This document shows positions 37,814-45,659 of a stretch of 45,659 nt of DNA, one piece after another. The stretch's first letter is position 1. Each line of letters begins with the position of its first letter. Below the pieces are notes generated by a model. That model worked only from the letters and a program-made list of their open reading frames with translations, made no database searches and was not told the origin of the DNA. The stretch is from assembly GCF_900162815.1 (NCBI RefSeq), contig NZ_FUGD01000024.1, positions 1 through 45,659 on the forward strand, read 5' to 3'. This DNA comes from Psychrobacter pasteurii (lineage in GTDB: Bacteria > Pseudomonadota > Gammaproteobacteria > Pseudomonadales > Moraxellaceae). The translations under genes were made by a program, and so were the position numbers.

Positions 37814-39214
37814 ATGTACACCAGTAATTTGAATAATTTAATTCTAAACTCTGACAGCTACAAAACTTCGCACTGGCTACAATATCCCCCAGGCAGCGAA
37901 TATATGTCGAGCTATGTCGAAGCCCGTAAAGGCGACTATGACGTGGTATTTTTTGGCTTACAAGCTTATATCAAAGAGTATCTTAGCAAGCCCATTACCA
38001 CCGCAGATATTGAAGAAGCCGAGCAGGTCATTACCGCCCATGGTCTTCCTTTCAACCGCTCAGGCTGGGAGCGCTTAGTAGAGAAGCATGGCGGCTATCT
38101 GCCTATTAGAATTCAGGCCGTACCAGAGGGCAGTATTGTTCCTGTCTCTAACGTAGTGTGTCAGATTATCAACACCGATCCTGAATTTTATTGGCTACCT
38201 AGCTACTTAGAAACCTCTTTATTACGAGCCATTTGGTACCCCTCGACCGTATCAAGCTTATCTTATTACTGTAAAAACGTTATCAAGGCCGCATTAGATA
38301 AGTCAGCAGACAGTCAAGCTGGCCTGCCCTTTAAGTTGCATGACTTTGGGGCACGGGGTGCTTCAAGCTTAGAGTCTGTGGCTCTAGGCAGCTTGGCTCA
38401 TCTGGTCAACTTCTCTGGCACTGACAGCATTACTGCCTTAGTTTCTGCCAGTCGCTGGTATGGTATGGATCAGGAGATGCCTGCTTTCTCTATCCCAGCT
38501 GCTGAGCACAGCACCATGACCGCTTGGGGCCGTGAACGTGAAAGCCAAGCCTATGCCAATATGCTAAAGCAATTTGGGGGTGAAGGTAATACGGTGGCAG
38601 TGGTCTCAGACAGTTACGACTTATGGAATGCCATTGATAACATTTGGGGCGATGAATTAAAGCAACAGATCGAAACCATGGGGGGCACTTTGGTCATTCG
38701 TCCTGACAGTGGCGATCCGGCTAAAGTGGTCCGTGAAGCCCTAGAGCGTTTGTCAGTCAAATTTGGCTACAGCGTAAACAGTAAAGGCTATAAAATCCTA
38801 CCTGATTATGTGCGTCTCATCCAAGGCGATGGTATCAGCCCGCAAAGCCTAGGAAAGATACTACAGACAGTAATGAAGGCCGGCTTTAGTGCGGACAACG
38901 TCACCTTTGGTATGGGCGGTGGCTTACTACAACAAGTGACCCGAGATACCATGAGCTGGGCAATGAAAGCCAGCGCTATTCAAATTGATGGCGAGTGGAA
39001 AGATATCTTTAAAGACCCCATTACTAGCCGCTCAAAACGCTCGAAAAAAGGACGTTTGGCCTTGGTTAAAGACAATCAAGGTAACTTGAACACCATAAAA
39101 GAAGACAAGCTACAAAACAGTGCTGATAACTTACTACGCGATGTGTTTGTCGATGGTAAGCTACTGGTTGATGACACCTTAACTACCATTCGTCAGCGTA
39201 CGGGCAGTTGGTAG
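37814..39214 (+). CDS. nadV: Nicotinamide phosphoribosyltransferase
   Basis: A 466-residue NAMPT that joins nicotinamide with PRPP to give NMN, the first step of the deamidation-free NAD salvage route. The N-terminus reads NSDSYKTSHWLQYPPGSEYM. The phosphoribosyl site has HDFGARGASSLESVALG and NFSGTDSITAL. The catalytic histidine is His232 in PAAEHSTMTAWG, matching the one autophosphorylated in human NAMPT, and RPDSGDPAK binds the phosphate. A strong GAGGAG precedes the ATG. It forms a functional pair with the NadM-Nudix gene just upstream. I could not identify an NrtR operator near either gene. Confidence 0.97.
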   Translation: MYTSNLNNLILNSDSYKTSHWLQYPPGSEYMSSYVEARKGDYDVVFFGLQAYIKEYLSKPITTADIEEAEQVITAHGLPFNRSGWERLVEKHGGYLPIRIQAVPEGSIVPVSNVVCQIINTDPEFYWLPSYLETSLLRAIWYPSTVSSLSYYCKNVIKAALDKSADSQAGLPFKLHDFGARGASSLESVALGSLAHLVNFSGTDSITALVSASRWYGMDQEMPAFSIPAAEHSTMTAWGRERESQAYANMLKQFGGEGNTVAVVSDSYDLWNAIDNIWGDELKQQIETMGGTLVIRPDSGDPAKVVREALERLSVKFGYSVNSKGYKILPDYVRLIQGDGISPQSLGKILQTVMKAGFSADNVTFGMGGGLLQQVTRDTMSWAMKASAIQIDGEWKDIFKDPITSRSKRSKKGRLALVKDNQGNLNTIKEDKLQNSADNLLRDVFVDGKLLVDDTLTTIRQRTGSW

Positions 39215-39245
39215 GATTTAAAAGACCAGATAAAAACTAAAAAAG

Positions 39246-39277
39246 AGCTTCGTCATCTACTATGGCGAAGCTTTTTT
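39246..39277 (+). terminator. Terminator of nadV
   Basis: AGCTTCGTCA (39246-39255) pairs with TGGCGAAGCT (39263-39272), with one G-T pair and a seven-base loop, followed by a T-run. Confidence 0.8.
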
Positions 39278-39465
39278 ATAGGTGGATTTAAATCTTTTGT
39301 CTGAGAAATAAAAGATACCACCTCAAAATACTCCCTAACAATAAGAACCCTGACAAAAGAGTAAAAAGCCGGACTAGTGGCTATGCTCTAGCCTGCAATT
39401 TTGAAATGTATTACACTCATAGCTCCCTAACACAGCCAAATACCCTTTATTTAAGTGAAAAACTT

Positions 39466-40266
39466 ATGATTCCTTTACAACCCAAACACATCGCTTTAGC
39501 TCCTGTTTATCTCTATCAAGGTCTAAAACTAAAAAAGACGGCTTTAAGGCTGCCAGAAGCAGAGGGTGAACGTAGGGGCCGATTAACCCTTGCGGCAAAT
39601 GACAATGCATTGGAAAACAGTCAAGTAAATGATAATGCATCACCAGATAAGCCTACCCTTAATATCATGCTACTAGGCGATTCTTCAGCAGCTGGCGTTG
39701 GGGTTAGCTCGCAGCAACAAGCGCTTGCCGGTCAACTGATTGAACAGCTGCAATTACTGCCACAGATTCAACAAAAATTCTCACAGCTAGAGTGGTCACT
39801 GCATGCCACCTCAGGCCATACCAGCTTCGATGCGCTACGTAGACTTTATGTGTTGCCCACACCCTCTACCCCTGTGGACATCATGATCGTAATGATTGGA
39901 GTAAATGACACCACGTCCAATGTCTCGACCACAAAATGGCAACAACAACTGCGCGAAATCATTAGCTTAAGTAAGCGTAAATTTGGGGCCAAACAGGTTA
40001 TTTTCCCTTGCTTACCGCCGATGCAAAACATGCCAGCTATCCCTAGCCCTTTAAATAAATTAATGGGACAAAAAACACAGATAATGAATGAGAAGTTAAT
40101 TCAGGTTTGTGAGCAATATGAGAAGGTGTTGGCTTTGCAGATTCAGGTGGAGGACAGTGAGCTAAAGAACCAAAACTTTTTTGCTGAAGATGGCTTTCAC
40201 CCCAACTCAAACGCTTACTTATTGTTAGCAAAAAATCTGGCCAATACCATTTCTGAGCTGGTTTAG
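39466..40266 (+). CDS. SGNH/GDSL-family hydrolase
   Basis: A 266-residue esterase-type protein. Block I is GDSSAAG with the nucleophile serine, block III is the GVND in IMIVMIGVNDTTS, and block V is DGFHPN with the catalytic Asp and His. It is therefore likely an active serine hydrolase on an ester or acyl group; the natural substrate is unknown. The ATG at 39466 is chosen because the conserved N-terminal pattern starts near PLQPKHIALAPVYLYQG; an ATG at 39406 would add 20 residues. No clear signal peptide is visible. Its last four bases overlap the end of the convergent DUF2127 gene, so the two converging messages share complementary ends. Confidence 0.87.
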   Translation: MIPLQPKHIALAPVYLYQGLKLKKTALRLPEAEGERRGRLTLAANDNALENSQVNDNASPDKPTLNIMLLGDSSAAGVGVSSQQQALAGQLIEQLQLLPQIQQKFSQLEWSLHATSGHTSFDALRRLYVLPTPSTPVDIMIVMIGVNDTTSNVSTTKWQQQLREIISLSKRKFGAKQVIFPCLPPMQNMPAIPSPLNKLMGQKTQIMNEKLIQVCEQYEKVLALQIQVEDSELKNQNFFAEDGFHPNSNAYLLLAKNLANTISELV

Positions 40267-40733
40267 ATAAGCCCTTTACGGCGCATGTGCTTGTACACCA
40301 CGACCACTACCAGAACGTTTAGAAGAAGTACCACTAGCTTAAACCAATCAAAAGGACGAGCGATGAGGTAATAAATTTCAGCGGGTATGAAAACGCCGTA
40401 ACCTAGCACACTAAACCAATACGCCCAGGTCTTGTCTGTCCATAGCCCATAGGCTTCGATGAAGCGTAGACTGGCATAACCAAAAATAAATAAAGTGAAT
40501 AAAGCCCAGTTCTCAGACGCTTGCTGCGCCACTCGAGTAAGGGCCTCAACTTGTGTGCTAAATAAGGTGCCAAAATGTTGAACCCAAGCATTATTGGCCG
40601 ACTGAATTAACAGCGGCACGTTATTATGCCAGGCCCATAAAGCAAGGGCAGTAACCACTGCCCCCACCCCTTTGATTACTTCATAAAAGGTAACTGCTTT
40701 AATTGAACCACTAACTTTAGTGGGCTCAGTCAA
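40263..40733 (-). CDS. DUF2127 family membrane protein, TTG start, coupled to pyrC'
   Basis: A 156-residue protein with four hydrophobic segments (about 12-30, 77-99, 102-123 and 129-149). FYEVIKGVGA and GYASLRFIEAYGLW are the typical DUF2127 blocks. No biochemical function is known. The start is TTG at 40733, supported by a GGAG seven bases upstream (complement of 40741-40744) inside pyrC'. The pyrC' stop overlaps this start by eight bases, so translation is probably coupled. At the other end it overlaps the convergent SGNH hydrolase gene by four bases. Confidence 0.82.
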   Translation of the reverse strand: MTEPTKVSGSIKAVTFYEVIKGVGAVVTALALWAWHNNVPLLIQSANNAWVQHFGTLFSTQVEALTRVAQQASENWALFTLFIFGYASLRFIEAYGLWTDKTWAYWFSVLGYGVFIPAEIYYLIARPFDWFKLVVLLLNVLVVVVVYKHMRRKGLI

Positions 40734-41877
40734 AATAGGTCTCCACCACCTTACCTTGTAAGGTCTGATTTAAGAAAGGCGTATTTTTACCTTTTGACAA
40801 CATACTGTCTCGGGTAAGCTGCCACTCCTGGTTAGGATCAACCAACACCGCACCCCCAACTTGATGGTACTGCTCTTCAATGCCAGCAATTCGAGCAGGA
40901 GCCAAACAAATCTTCTCCACCAATTGCTCAGGGGTCAAGATATTATCTCGCACCAGTTTACAGCCTAGTGCCATAAAGGTATCGAAGTTTGAAATACCTG
41001 GAGTAGACTCCGCGAAAGGCGCTTGCTTGGCCGTGTCATTTAACGGCTCATGATGACTACAAATAGCATCGATAGTGCCATCTTGCAGACCTCTAATTAG
41101 TGCATTTTGGTCAGTGTTACTGCGTAGAGGAGGTATCACATAAGCCTGAGCATTAAAGCCTTCTAAATTGTCATCGGTTAAATGCAGCTGATGCATGGCC
41201 ACATCACAGGTCACTGGCAGGCCTTGAGCTTTCGCCAAACGCATTAAACTAATAGAAGACTTACAAGTTAGCTGACTAAAGTGAGCTGAGATCCCTGTTT
41301 CTTCTACCATCAACAGCTGAGTCGACAAGGCAACGGTCTCTGCCAACCAAGGAATACCTTGTAAGCCATGGAAAGAGGCAATATAGCCTTCATGAGCTAC
41401 GCCACCTTCTGATAGGCTGGGCTCATTGGGATAGAAAAACACCTTTAGGCCAAAAGTCGCAGCATACTCTAACGTACGCAGCATCACTAAATCATTGGTA
41501 AAGGGACGACCAGCATTGGTCACTGCAATACAGCCGCCTTTTTTAAGACCAGCAACATTGGCTGGGCGCTCCCCTTTTAGCTCTGCAGTTAGAGCGCCTA
41601 AGATATGCAGGTAGATGCCACCATCTTGCTTGGCACGTTCTCTTAAGCCTTTTAATAAGGAGCCGTTTTCTAATATAGGGTTAGTATCTGGCGGGGTAAC
41701 CACGTGCAAAAAGCCATTGGCACGAGCCGCATGACCTTCTGTTTTTAAAGTACCGTGTTGTTGCAAGCCAGGTTCGCGTAAACGAGCACATAAATCCACC
41801 AGTGGCGGTAACAACCAGTGGTTTTCTTTGGCTTCGATCTTAGGCTGGGTAAACTCTTTAGGCAGTAAGTTAAGCAT
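40726..41877 (-). CDS. pyrC': Dihydroorotase-like protein PyrC', predicted catalytically inactive
   Basis: A 383-residue amidohydrolase-fold protein. Active type I dihydroorotases have an HxH metal pair in VDxHxHLREPG; here the text is VDLCARLREPG (27-37), with Cys30 and Arg32 in place of both histidines. The usual late Asp before HxP is also changed (CSHHEP). In Pseudomonas a protein with the same losses, PyrC', is enzymatically dead but needed to assemble the PyrB dodecamer. The position just after pyrB fits that role. A functional dihydroorotase must therefore be encoded elsewhere. The ATG follows a GGA eight bases upstream, and the 3' end overlaps the DUF2127 start. Confidence 0.92.
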   Translation of the reverse strand: MLNLLPKEFTQPKIEAKENHWLLPPLVDLCARLREPGLQQHGTLKTEGHAARANGFLHVVTPPDTNPILENGSLLKGLRERAKQDGGIYLHILGALTAELKGERPANVAGLKKGGCIAVTNAGRPFTNDLVMLRTLEYAATFGLKVFFYPNEPSLSEGGVAHEGYIASFHGLQGIPWLAETVALSTQLLMVEETGISAHFSQLTCKSSISLMRLAKAQGLPVTCDVAMHQLHLTDDNLEGFNAQAYVIPPLRSNTDQNALIRGLQDGTIDAICSHHEPLNDTAKQAPFAESTPGISNFDTFMALGCKLVRDNILTPEQLVEKICLAPARIAGIEEQYHQVGGAVLVDPNQEWQLTRDSMLSKGKNTPFLNQTLQGKVVETYFD

Positions 41878-41960
41878 GATAAATCCAGTATTTTTTTTGT
41901 ATGAGAAATAGACTTTTGTTTATGAGCTATAAGCAAGGGTAATTCAGTCAATGTCTGAAT

Positions 41961-43037
41961 TTATAATAAGGCTTGCAACGCTTGATATTCACGTTGCCCT
42001 TGCATCGCCATAGACAATACAGCCATACGAATCGCGATGCCATTATTGACCTGCTTTAAAATTACTGACTGCGGACCGTCAGCAACCGTTGAGGCAATTT
42101 CCACTCCTCGGTTCATAGGTCCTGGGTGCATGACAATGGCGTCTGGCTTAGCTTTGGCCACACGTTCTGGAGTAATCCCATACTTCTTAAAATACTCCCC
42201 TGATGCCGCCATCAATGGAGAGCCAATGCGTTCATTTTGAATACGTAGCCCCATCAACACATCACAATCAACCACACCCTCATCGATATCCTCAAACACT
42301 TTAACCCCATAACGCTCAATTCCTTTTGGCAATAAGGTACGAGGGGCAATGACACGAATTTCTTTCACACCTAGGGTCTTTAGGGCAGCAATATCAGAGC
42401 GGGCCACACGAGAGTGTTTGATATCCCCAATAATGGCGACCGTTAGCTCTTCAAACGGACGAGGTGCTTCACGGTGAATGGTCAACATATCCAGCATGCC
42501 TTGGGTGGGATGGGCATGCCAACCATCACCGCCGTTAATAATAGCAATCTCTGGAGTTACCTCAGTTGCCATAAAGTGTGCCGCTCCAGAAGCTGAGTGA
42601 CGCACCACGAATATGTCTGCCGTCATCGCCTGAAGATTCCACAAGGTATCACGCAGACTCTCGCCTTTTTGAGTGCTAGAGCGGGCAATATCAATATTTA
42701 GAACGTTGGCACCCAGACGCTTTTCGGCCACTTCAAATGTGGTACGAGTACGGGTTGAGGGCTCAAAGAACAGGTTCATAACCGTACAGCCATCAAGCTC
42801 AGGGCTGTTAATTAGTTGGCCATTGGCATCAAAAAAAGATTCAGCTTTAGCAATAATTGCTTTCAACTGTTCACGACTTAAGCCTTCAATACCCAAAAAA
42901 TGACGGATATGACCGTCTTCATTTAATTGGGGTTTACTCAATGAGGCATTCATTCTTGCCGTTGTCGAGTCAAAGTTAGCAGATAGGGTCGACTGTGACG
43001 GATGTCCAGCCTCAGGTTTCTGTGTTGAGTCAGTCAT
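41961..43037 (-). CDS. pyrB: Aspartate carbamoyltransferase catalytic chain
   Basis: A 358-residue ATCase that makes carbamoyl-aspartate, the committed step of pyrimidine synthesis. The carbamoyl-phosphate loop is [12 protein letters not shown] (91-102). [13 protein letters not shown] and [11 protein letters not shown] are also conserved. Residues 1-42 form a polar extension before the conserved HFLGIEGLS; in Pseudomonas-type class A ATCases an N-terminal extension carries nucleotide feedback, so a regulatory role is possible. An alternative ATG at 42953 would remove 28 of these residues, and neither start has a strong ribosome-binding site. An 83-base gap with a small hairpin (41941-41961) separates it from pyrC'. 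Confidence 0.95.
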   Translation of the reverse strand: MTDSTQKPEAGHPSQSTLSANFDSTTARMNASLSKPQLNEDGHIRHFLGIEGLSREQLKAIIAKAESFFDANGQLINSPELDGCTVMNLFFEPSTRTRTTFEVAEKRLGANVLNIDIARSSTQKGESLRDTLWNLQAMTADIFVVRHSASGAAHFMATEVTPEIAIINGGDGWHAHPTQGMLDMLTIHREAPRPFEELTVAIIGDIKHSRVARSDIAALKTLGVKEIRVIAPRTLLPKGIERYGVKVFEDIDEGVVDCDVLMGLRIQNERIGSPLMAASGEYFKKYGITPERVAKAKPDAIVMHPGPMNRGVEIASTVADGPQSVILKQVNNGIAIRMAVLSMAMQGQREYQALQALL

Positions 43038-43445
43038 GGCAGTTAGAGGTATCCTTTATGAGCAGATGGGTGGTTGGGCGGGTAAAACTAGGGCCAAACC
43101 GTATTAGATTGTACAATCCATTATCAGGATTATTCTTTATATCGGCTATTATAGTTAACTTGCACAAGAAATATTGCATGGTTTTTGCTACACTTTGCGC
43201 AGACGCATTACTGCTAATTATAGTCAGTAGTTTTAGAGAGTCTGAAAGTCACTTTTTTATACCAAAACAAAGCACAAGTGGCCGTCTTTAACCCACATCA
43301 TACTGGGTTATCAGAAGCTGGTATAGTTTAGCTGATTTGCTGCCTTTCAAAAAGTGACCGTATTGATTTTCTCGTACTAAATTTATGTAAAAAAATTCAT
43401 TGATAGACAAACCCTCTACTTCCCGACCCTTGGTTAAAGGAATGC
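43038..43445. other. Divergent pyrB-fbp spacer with nested inverted repeats
   Basis: 408 bases without a convincing gene. Three exact inverted repeats are nested: GTCACTTTTT/AAAAAGTGAC (43248-43257 and 43349-43358), TATACCA/TGGTATA (43258-43264 and 43319-43325), and AACCCA/TGGGTT (43290-43295 and 43304-43309). The two outer left arms abut directly. This could be an RNA fold or the relic of a small mobile repeat. Confidence 0.5.
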
Positions 43446-44468
43446 ATGATGACTACGCTTAACGACTACTTCCAAAGTTACCTAACGGCCACTTCTGCAG
43501 ACAGCAGTGAAAAATCTGCTGTCATTGATGTGATTAACACCATTACCACGGTTGGTAAAGAGATTACAGAGCTTCTACGCAAAGGGGCTTTGGCAGATAT
43601 TCATGGTGAAGCTGGTGCTGAAAACGTACAAGGTGAACAACAAAAGAAACTGGATGTTATTGCTAACGACTTATTGCTAAACGCCCTAACCGCTAATGAG
43701 CACTGTGCTGGTGTGGCCAGTGAAGAGCTTGATGATGCTACTCCTGCCAATGAATCAGGTGAGCTTTTGGTTTTATTTGACCCGTTAGATGGTTCATCAA
43801 ATATTGATATTAACATGCCTACCGGTACCATCTTCTCTATCCTACCGCATATCAATAAAGGTCAGGCGGCTAAAAATGCTGACTTCCTACAAAAAGGCAC
43901 TGAGCAACTTGCAGCCGGTTACTTACTCTACGGATCATCAGCGATGTTGGCGTTCACCTTCTCTGACGCTTTAGACGCCAATAATGATGGCGTGGTAATG
44001 TTTAGCTTAAATCCAACCACGGGTGAGTTTGAACTGGTTAAAAAGAACATTACTATTGATGAAGACACCAAAGAGTATGCGATTAATGCTTCTAACGCGC
44101 GCCATTGGTTGCCACCTATGCAGCAGTACATCAATGAGCTATTAGCCGGAACGACTGGTCCACGTGGTAAGAACTTTAACACCCGTTGGGTAGCGGCTAT
44201 GGTGGGTGATGTGCACCGTATCTTGTGCCGTGGTGGTATCTTCATTTATCCAAAAGATACCAAAGACCCAAACAAAGCCGGCAAACTGCGCTTGATGTAT
44301 GAAGCCAACCCAATGAGCCTACTTATTGAACGTGCAGGCGGCGCTTCTACCGATGCCGTTAATCGCATTATGGATTATGAGCCAACCGATATCCACCAGC
44401 GTGTGGCGGTTGTACTGGGCGCAAAAAATGAAGTTGAACAGGTGCAGAAGCTACATCAACAAGCTTAA
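43446..44468 (+). CDS. fbp: Fructose-1,6-bisphosphatase class I
   Basis: A 340-residue gluconeogenic enzyme that removes the 1-phosphate from fructose 1,6-bisphosphate. The metal/substrate motif [11 protein letters not shown] (111-121) is exact, with Glu93-Glu94 in ASEELDD as further metal ligands. The later [21 protein letters not shown] block is a reliable class I signature. An AAAGGA ribosome-binding site precedes two adjacent ATGs (43446 and 43449); either may be used, changing one residue. The gene is divergent from pyrB and ends at its own terminator. Confidence 0.97.
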   Translation: MMTTLNDYFQSYLTATSADSSEKSAVIDVINTITTVGKEITELLRKGALADIHGEAGAENVQGEQQKKLDVIANDLLLNALTANEHCAGVASEELDDATPANESGELLVLFDPLDGSSNIDINMPTGTIFSILPHINKGQAAKNADFLQKGTEQLAAGYLLYGSSAMLAFTFSDALDANNDGVVMFSLNPTTGEFELVKKNITIDEDTKEYAINASNARHWLPPMQQYINELLAGTTGPRGKNFNTRWVAAMVGDVHRILCRGGIFIYPKDTKDPNKAGKLRLMYEANPMSLLIERAGGASTDAVNRIMDYEPTDIHQRVAVVLGAKNEVEQVQKLHQQA

Positions 44469-44489
44469 TTAGCCTTATTTTATGCCTAT

Positions 44490-44522
44490 AAAGGTCAACC
44501 TAATCCGGGTTGGCCTTTTTTA
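44490..44522 (+). terminator. Terminator of fbp
   Basis: AAGGTCAACC (44491-44500) pairs with GGTTGGCCTT (44508-44517), with one G-T pair and a seven-base loop, then a T-run. Confidence 0.82.
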
Positions 44523-44681
44523 TTTCAAAACTCCATCACTTCATTTGCCACTAGGTGTGTTACCCTACACCCTATATGTTTGATCTTTGTCTACCTGACT
44601 GTTTATATAGACAGCTGTACAGATAGACATACCATCCGATCACAGCCATATATTTTAATATCTAAATCAAATGAGCAAATA

Positions 44682-45518
44682 ATGACCGACGCAATCAGCA
44701 ACAAATTTTCTAATAACCCAGTTATTACTTCAGACAAAAACCCAACGGCAAAGTTAGCAAAAGCCTTGCTAACACAATCACGCCAACGTAAAAAAGCAGG
44801 TCAAACTGTCCTTGAGGGTGTCCATCTTATTGAAGCCGCCCTTCAAGCCAATCATTTACCTCAGCAAATTATCATCTCGTATAGTGGTCTATCTCATCCA
44901 GAGGTTCAGGCATTACTGGCCTCTCTTAATGACTACAACCTTGATAACCGACTCACTGTGGTCAGTGACAGTGTTTACCAAGGTATTACTACCTTAGGTA
45001 ATGGCGTTGAAATTATGGCCATTGTGGACGTGCCAGAGCACAATTTACATACCTTAAAGTCGCCTATTACCACAGACTGCTTAATCTTAAATGATGTGCA
45101 AGACAATGGTAATGTTGGCACTTTATTACGTACCGCCGCTGCAGTGGGTATCAAAAACATCATCTGTACCAAAGGCAGCGCCCAAGCGTGGTCACCAAAA
45201 ACGATGCGTGCCGGTATGGGAGCACAGTTTGGTCTTACTATCTATGAAGGTATTGAGGCCGATGAAGTCTTGAGCTATTTAAGACTACCAATCTATGCGA
45301 CCAGCTCTCACACAGATAATATTATCTATAAGCAAAATCTAAATCGTCCAGTAGCTTGGGTGATGGGCCACGAAGGTCAAGGCGTGTGTGAAGACATTAT
45401 GAAGCAAGCTACCCCAGTGGCACTGCCTCAGCCTAATGGTCAAGAAAGCTTAAATGTGGCCATTGCTGGTGCTTTATGTATGTATGAGACCTTGCGTCAG
45501 AGACAGTATGCTGATTAG
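44682..45518 (+). CDS. SpoU/TrmH-family RNA 2'-O-methyltransferase
   Basis: A 278-residue SPOUT enzyme. An N-terminal substrate-binding domain (about 20-110, with RQRKKAGQTVLEGVHLI) precedes the knotted methyltransferase core. All three core motifs are visible: DNGNVGTLLRTAAAVGI (motif 1), WVMGHEGQGV (motif 2) and SLNVAIAGALCMYE (motif 3, SAM knot). The enzyme should methylate a ribose 2'-OH in rRNA or tRNA; the target nucleotide cannot be read from sequence. The ATG at 44682 is chosen since it opens a normal N-terminus; the frame is open 34 codons further up, but that stretch is unlike the family and includes the promoter region. Confidence 0.88.
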   Translation: MTDAISNKFSNNPVITSDKNPTAKLAKALLTQSRQRKKAGQTVLEGVHLIEAALQANHLPQQIIISYSGLSHPEVQALLASLNDYNLDNRLTVVSDSVYQGITTLGNGVEIMAIVDVPEHNLHTLKSPITTDCLILNDVQDNGNVGTLLRTAAAVGIKNIICTKGSAQAWSPKTMRAGMGAQFGLTIYEGIEADEVLSYLRLPIYATSSHTDNIIYKQNLNRPVAWVMGHEGQGVCEDIMKQATPVALPQPNGQESLNVAIAGALCMYETLRQRQYAD

Positions 45519-45568
45519 TTAATCACTGTCTTATAAGTACAAAAAAGGGAGGGTCTATTTTGAACTGA

Positions 45569-45604
45569 ACCCCATAAGTTGGACACAACTTATGGGGTAT
45601 TTTT
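45569..45604 (+). terminator. Perfect hairpin plus T-run inside the IS left end
   Basis: ACCCCATAAGTT (45569-45580) and AACTTATGGGGT (45587-45598) are exactly complementary around GGACAC, followed by ATTTTT. It could stop read-through from the methyltransferase gene into the transposase; it is also the only terminator-like structure behind that gene. Confidence 0.65.
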
Positions 45605-45659
45605 ATGCGTTACGACCTAGACTTTAAGATAAAAGTCATAGCATACTATAGGCAAGGAC
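45605..45659 (+). CDS. Start of IS3-family OrfA (helix-turn-helix transposase subunit), partial
   Basis: Eighteen codons are visible, MRYDLDFKIKVIAYYRQG, which match the opening of the DNA-binding OrfA of IS3-type elements (first helix of a helix-turn-helix domain). The ATG lies directly behind the terminator-like hairpin of the element's end. In this family OrfA and OrfB are joined by a programmed frameshift, but that part is outside the window. Confidence 0.65.
   Translation, partial: MRYDLDFKIKVIAYYRQG

Larger units (their letters stand above)
45561..45659 (+). mobile_element. Left end of an IS3-family insertion sequence, truncated by the window
   Basis: TGAACTGAACCCCATAAGTT at 45561-45580 followed by GGACAC has the look of IS3-family terminal repeats (TGAACTG..CCC...AGTTGGACA). 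A transposase-like frame opens 45 bases in. The right end and any target-site duplication lie outside the window, so the outer boundary is approximate. Confidence 0.7.

Noticed and set aside
42995-43291. Plus-strand 98-codon open frame over the pyrB start
   Set aside because: Half of it is antisense to pyrB and the rest lies in the spacer with the nested repeats; no recognisable domain or good start signal.

Overview
This looks like a stretch of chromosome from a Moraxellaceae gammaproteobacterium, most likely Psychrobacter. The clues are the moderately AT-rich DNA, the gene orders dut-algC-argB and leuS-lptE-holA, an aspartate transcarbamoylase followed by an inactive dihydroorotase-like partner (pyrB-pyrC'), two wax-ester synthase genes in tandem, and a nicotinamide-to-NAD salvage pair. 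The genus is inferred from family-level recognition; no database search was made.

Layout. Positions 1-800 hold the 3' part of an IS200/IS605-type element: a TnpB gene cut by the window edge, with a likely guide-RNA and right-end region behind it. Positions 944-5767 carry mgtE (Mg2+), dut (dUTP), a long phosphohexomutase and argB. After a two-way terminator comes an ArsC/Spx-like gene on the minus strand, then the leuS-lptE-holA operon (6496-10938) and the macA-macB exporter (11159-14679). Two identical tRNA-Lys(TTT) units, each with its own promoter and terminator, lie at 14785-15270. A mainly minus-strand block follows: a metallo-beta-lactamase-fold protein, large catalase KatE, a membrane-anchored DUF2726 protein and a LysM-LysM-SPOR envelope protein. 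thiG and the two WS/DGAT genes are on the plus strand (21020-24880). Next on the minus strand are a small membrane protein, a PreP-like M16C protease and a histidine phosphatase. An unusual AT-rich spacer (29465-30040) with two perfect DnaA boxes separates these from a divergent PfkB/adenosine kinase. Then come metY, nfuA, the polyamine exporter homologue paeA, a RarD-like transporter, nadM-nudix, nadV, an SGNH hydrolase, the minus-strand cluster pyrB-pyrC'-DUF2127, fbp and a SpoU/TrmH RNA methyltransferase. The window ends in the left end of an IS3-family element.

How the genes work together. NadV makes NMN from nicotinamide and the NadM domain turns it into NAD, so the two adjacent genes form a complete salvage route. 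PyrB and the dead PyrC' are expected to assemble into one ATCase particle. LptE serves outer-membrane LPS assembly, and MacAB an efflux route across the envelope. The tandem WS/DGATs point to storage of wax esters or triacylglycerol. Most of the window is conserved housekeeping DNA; accessory DNA is limited to the two transposon ends.

The items most worth a second look are the DnaA-box spacer, the TnpB/guide-RNA end, the TTG-started DUF2127 gene coupled to pyrC', the nested inverted repeats between pyrB and fbp, and the tandem WS/DGAT pair. I did not find a convincing new defence system or other undescribed multi-gene system.
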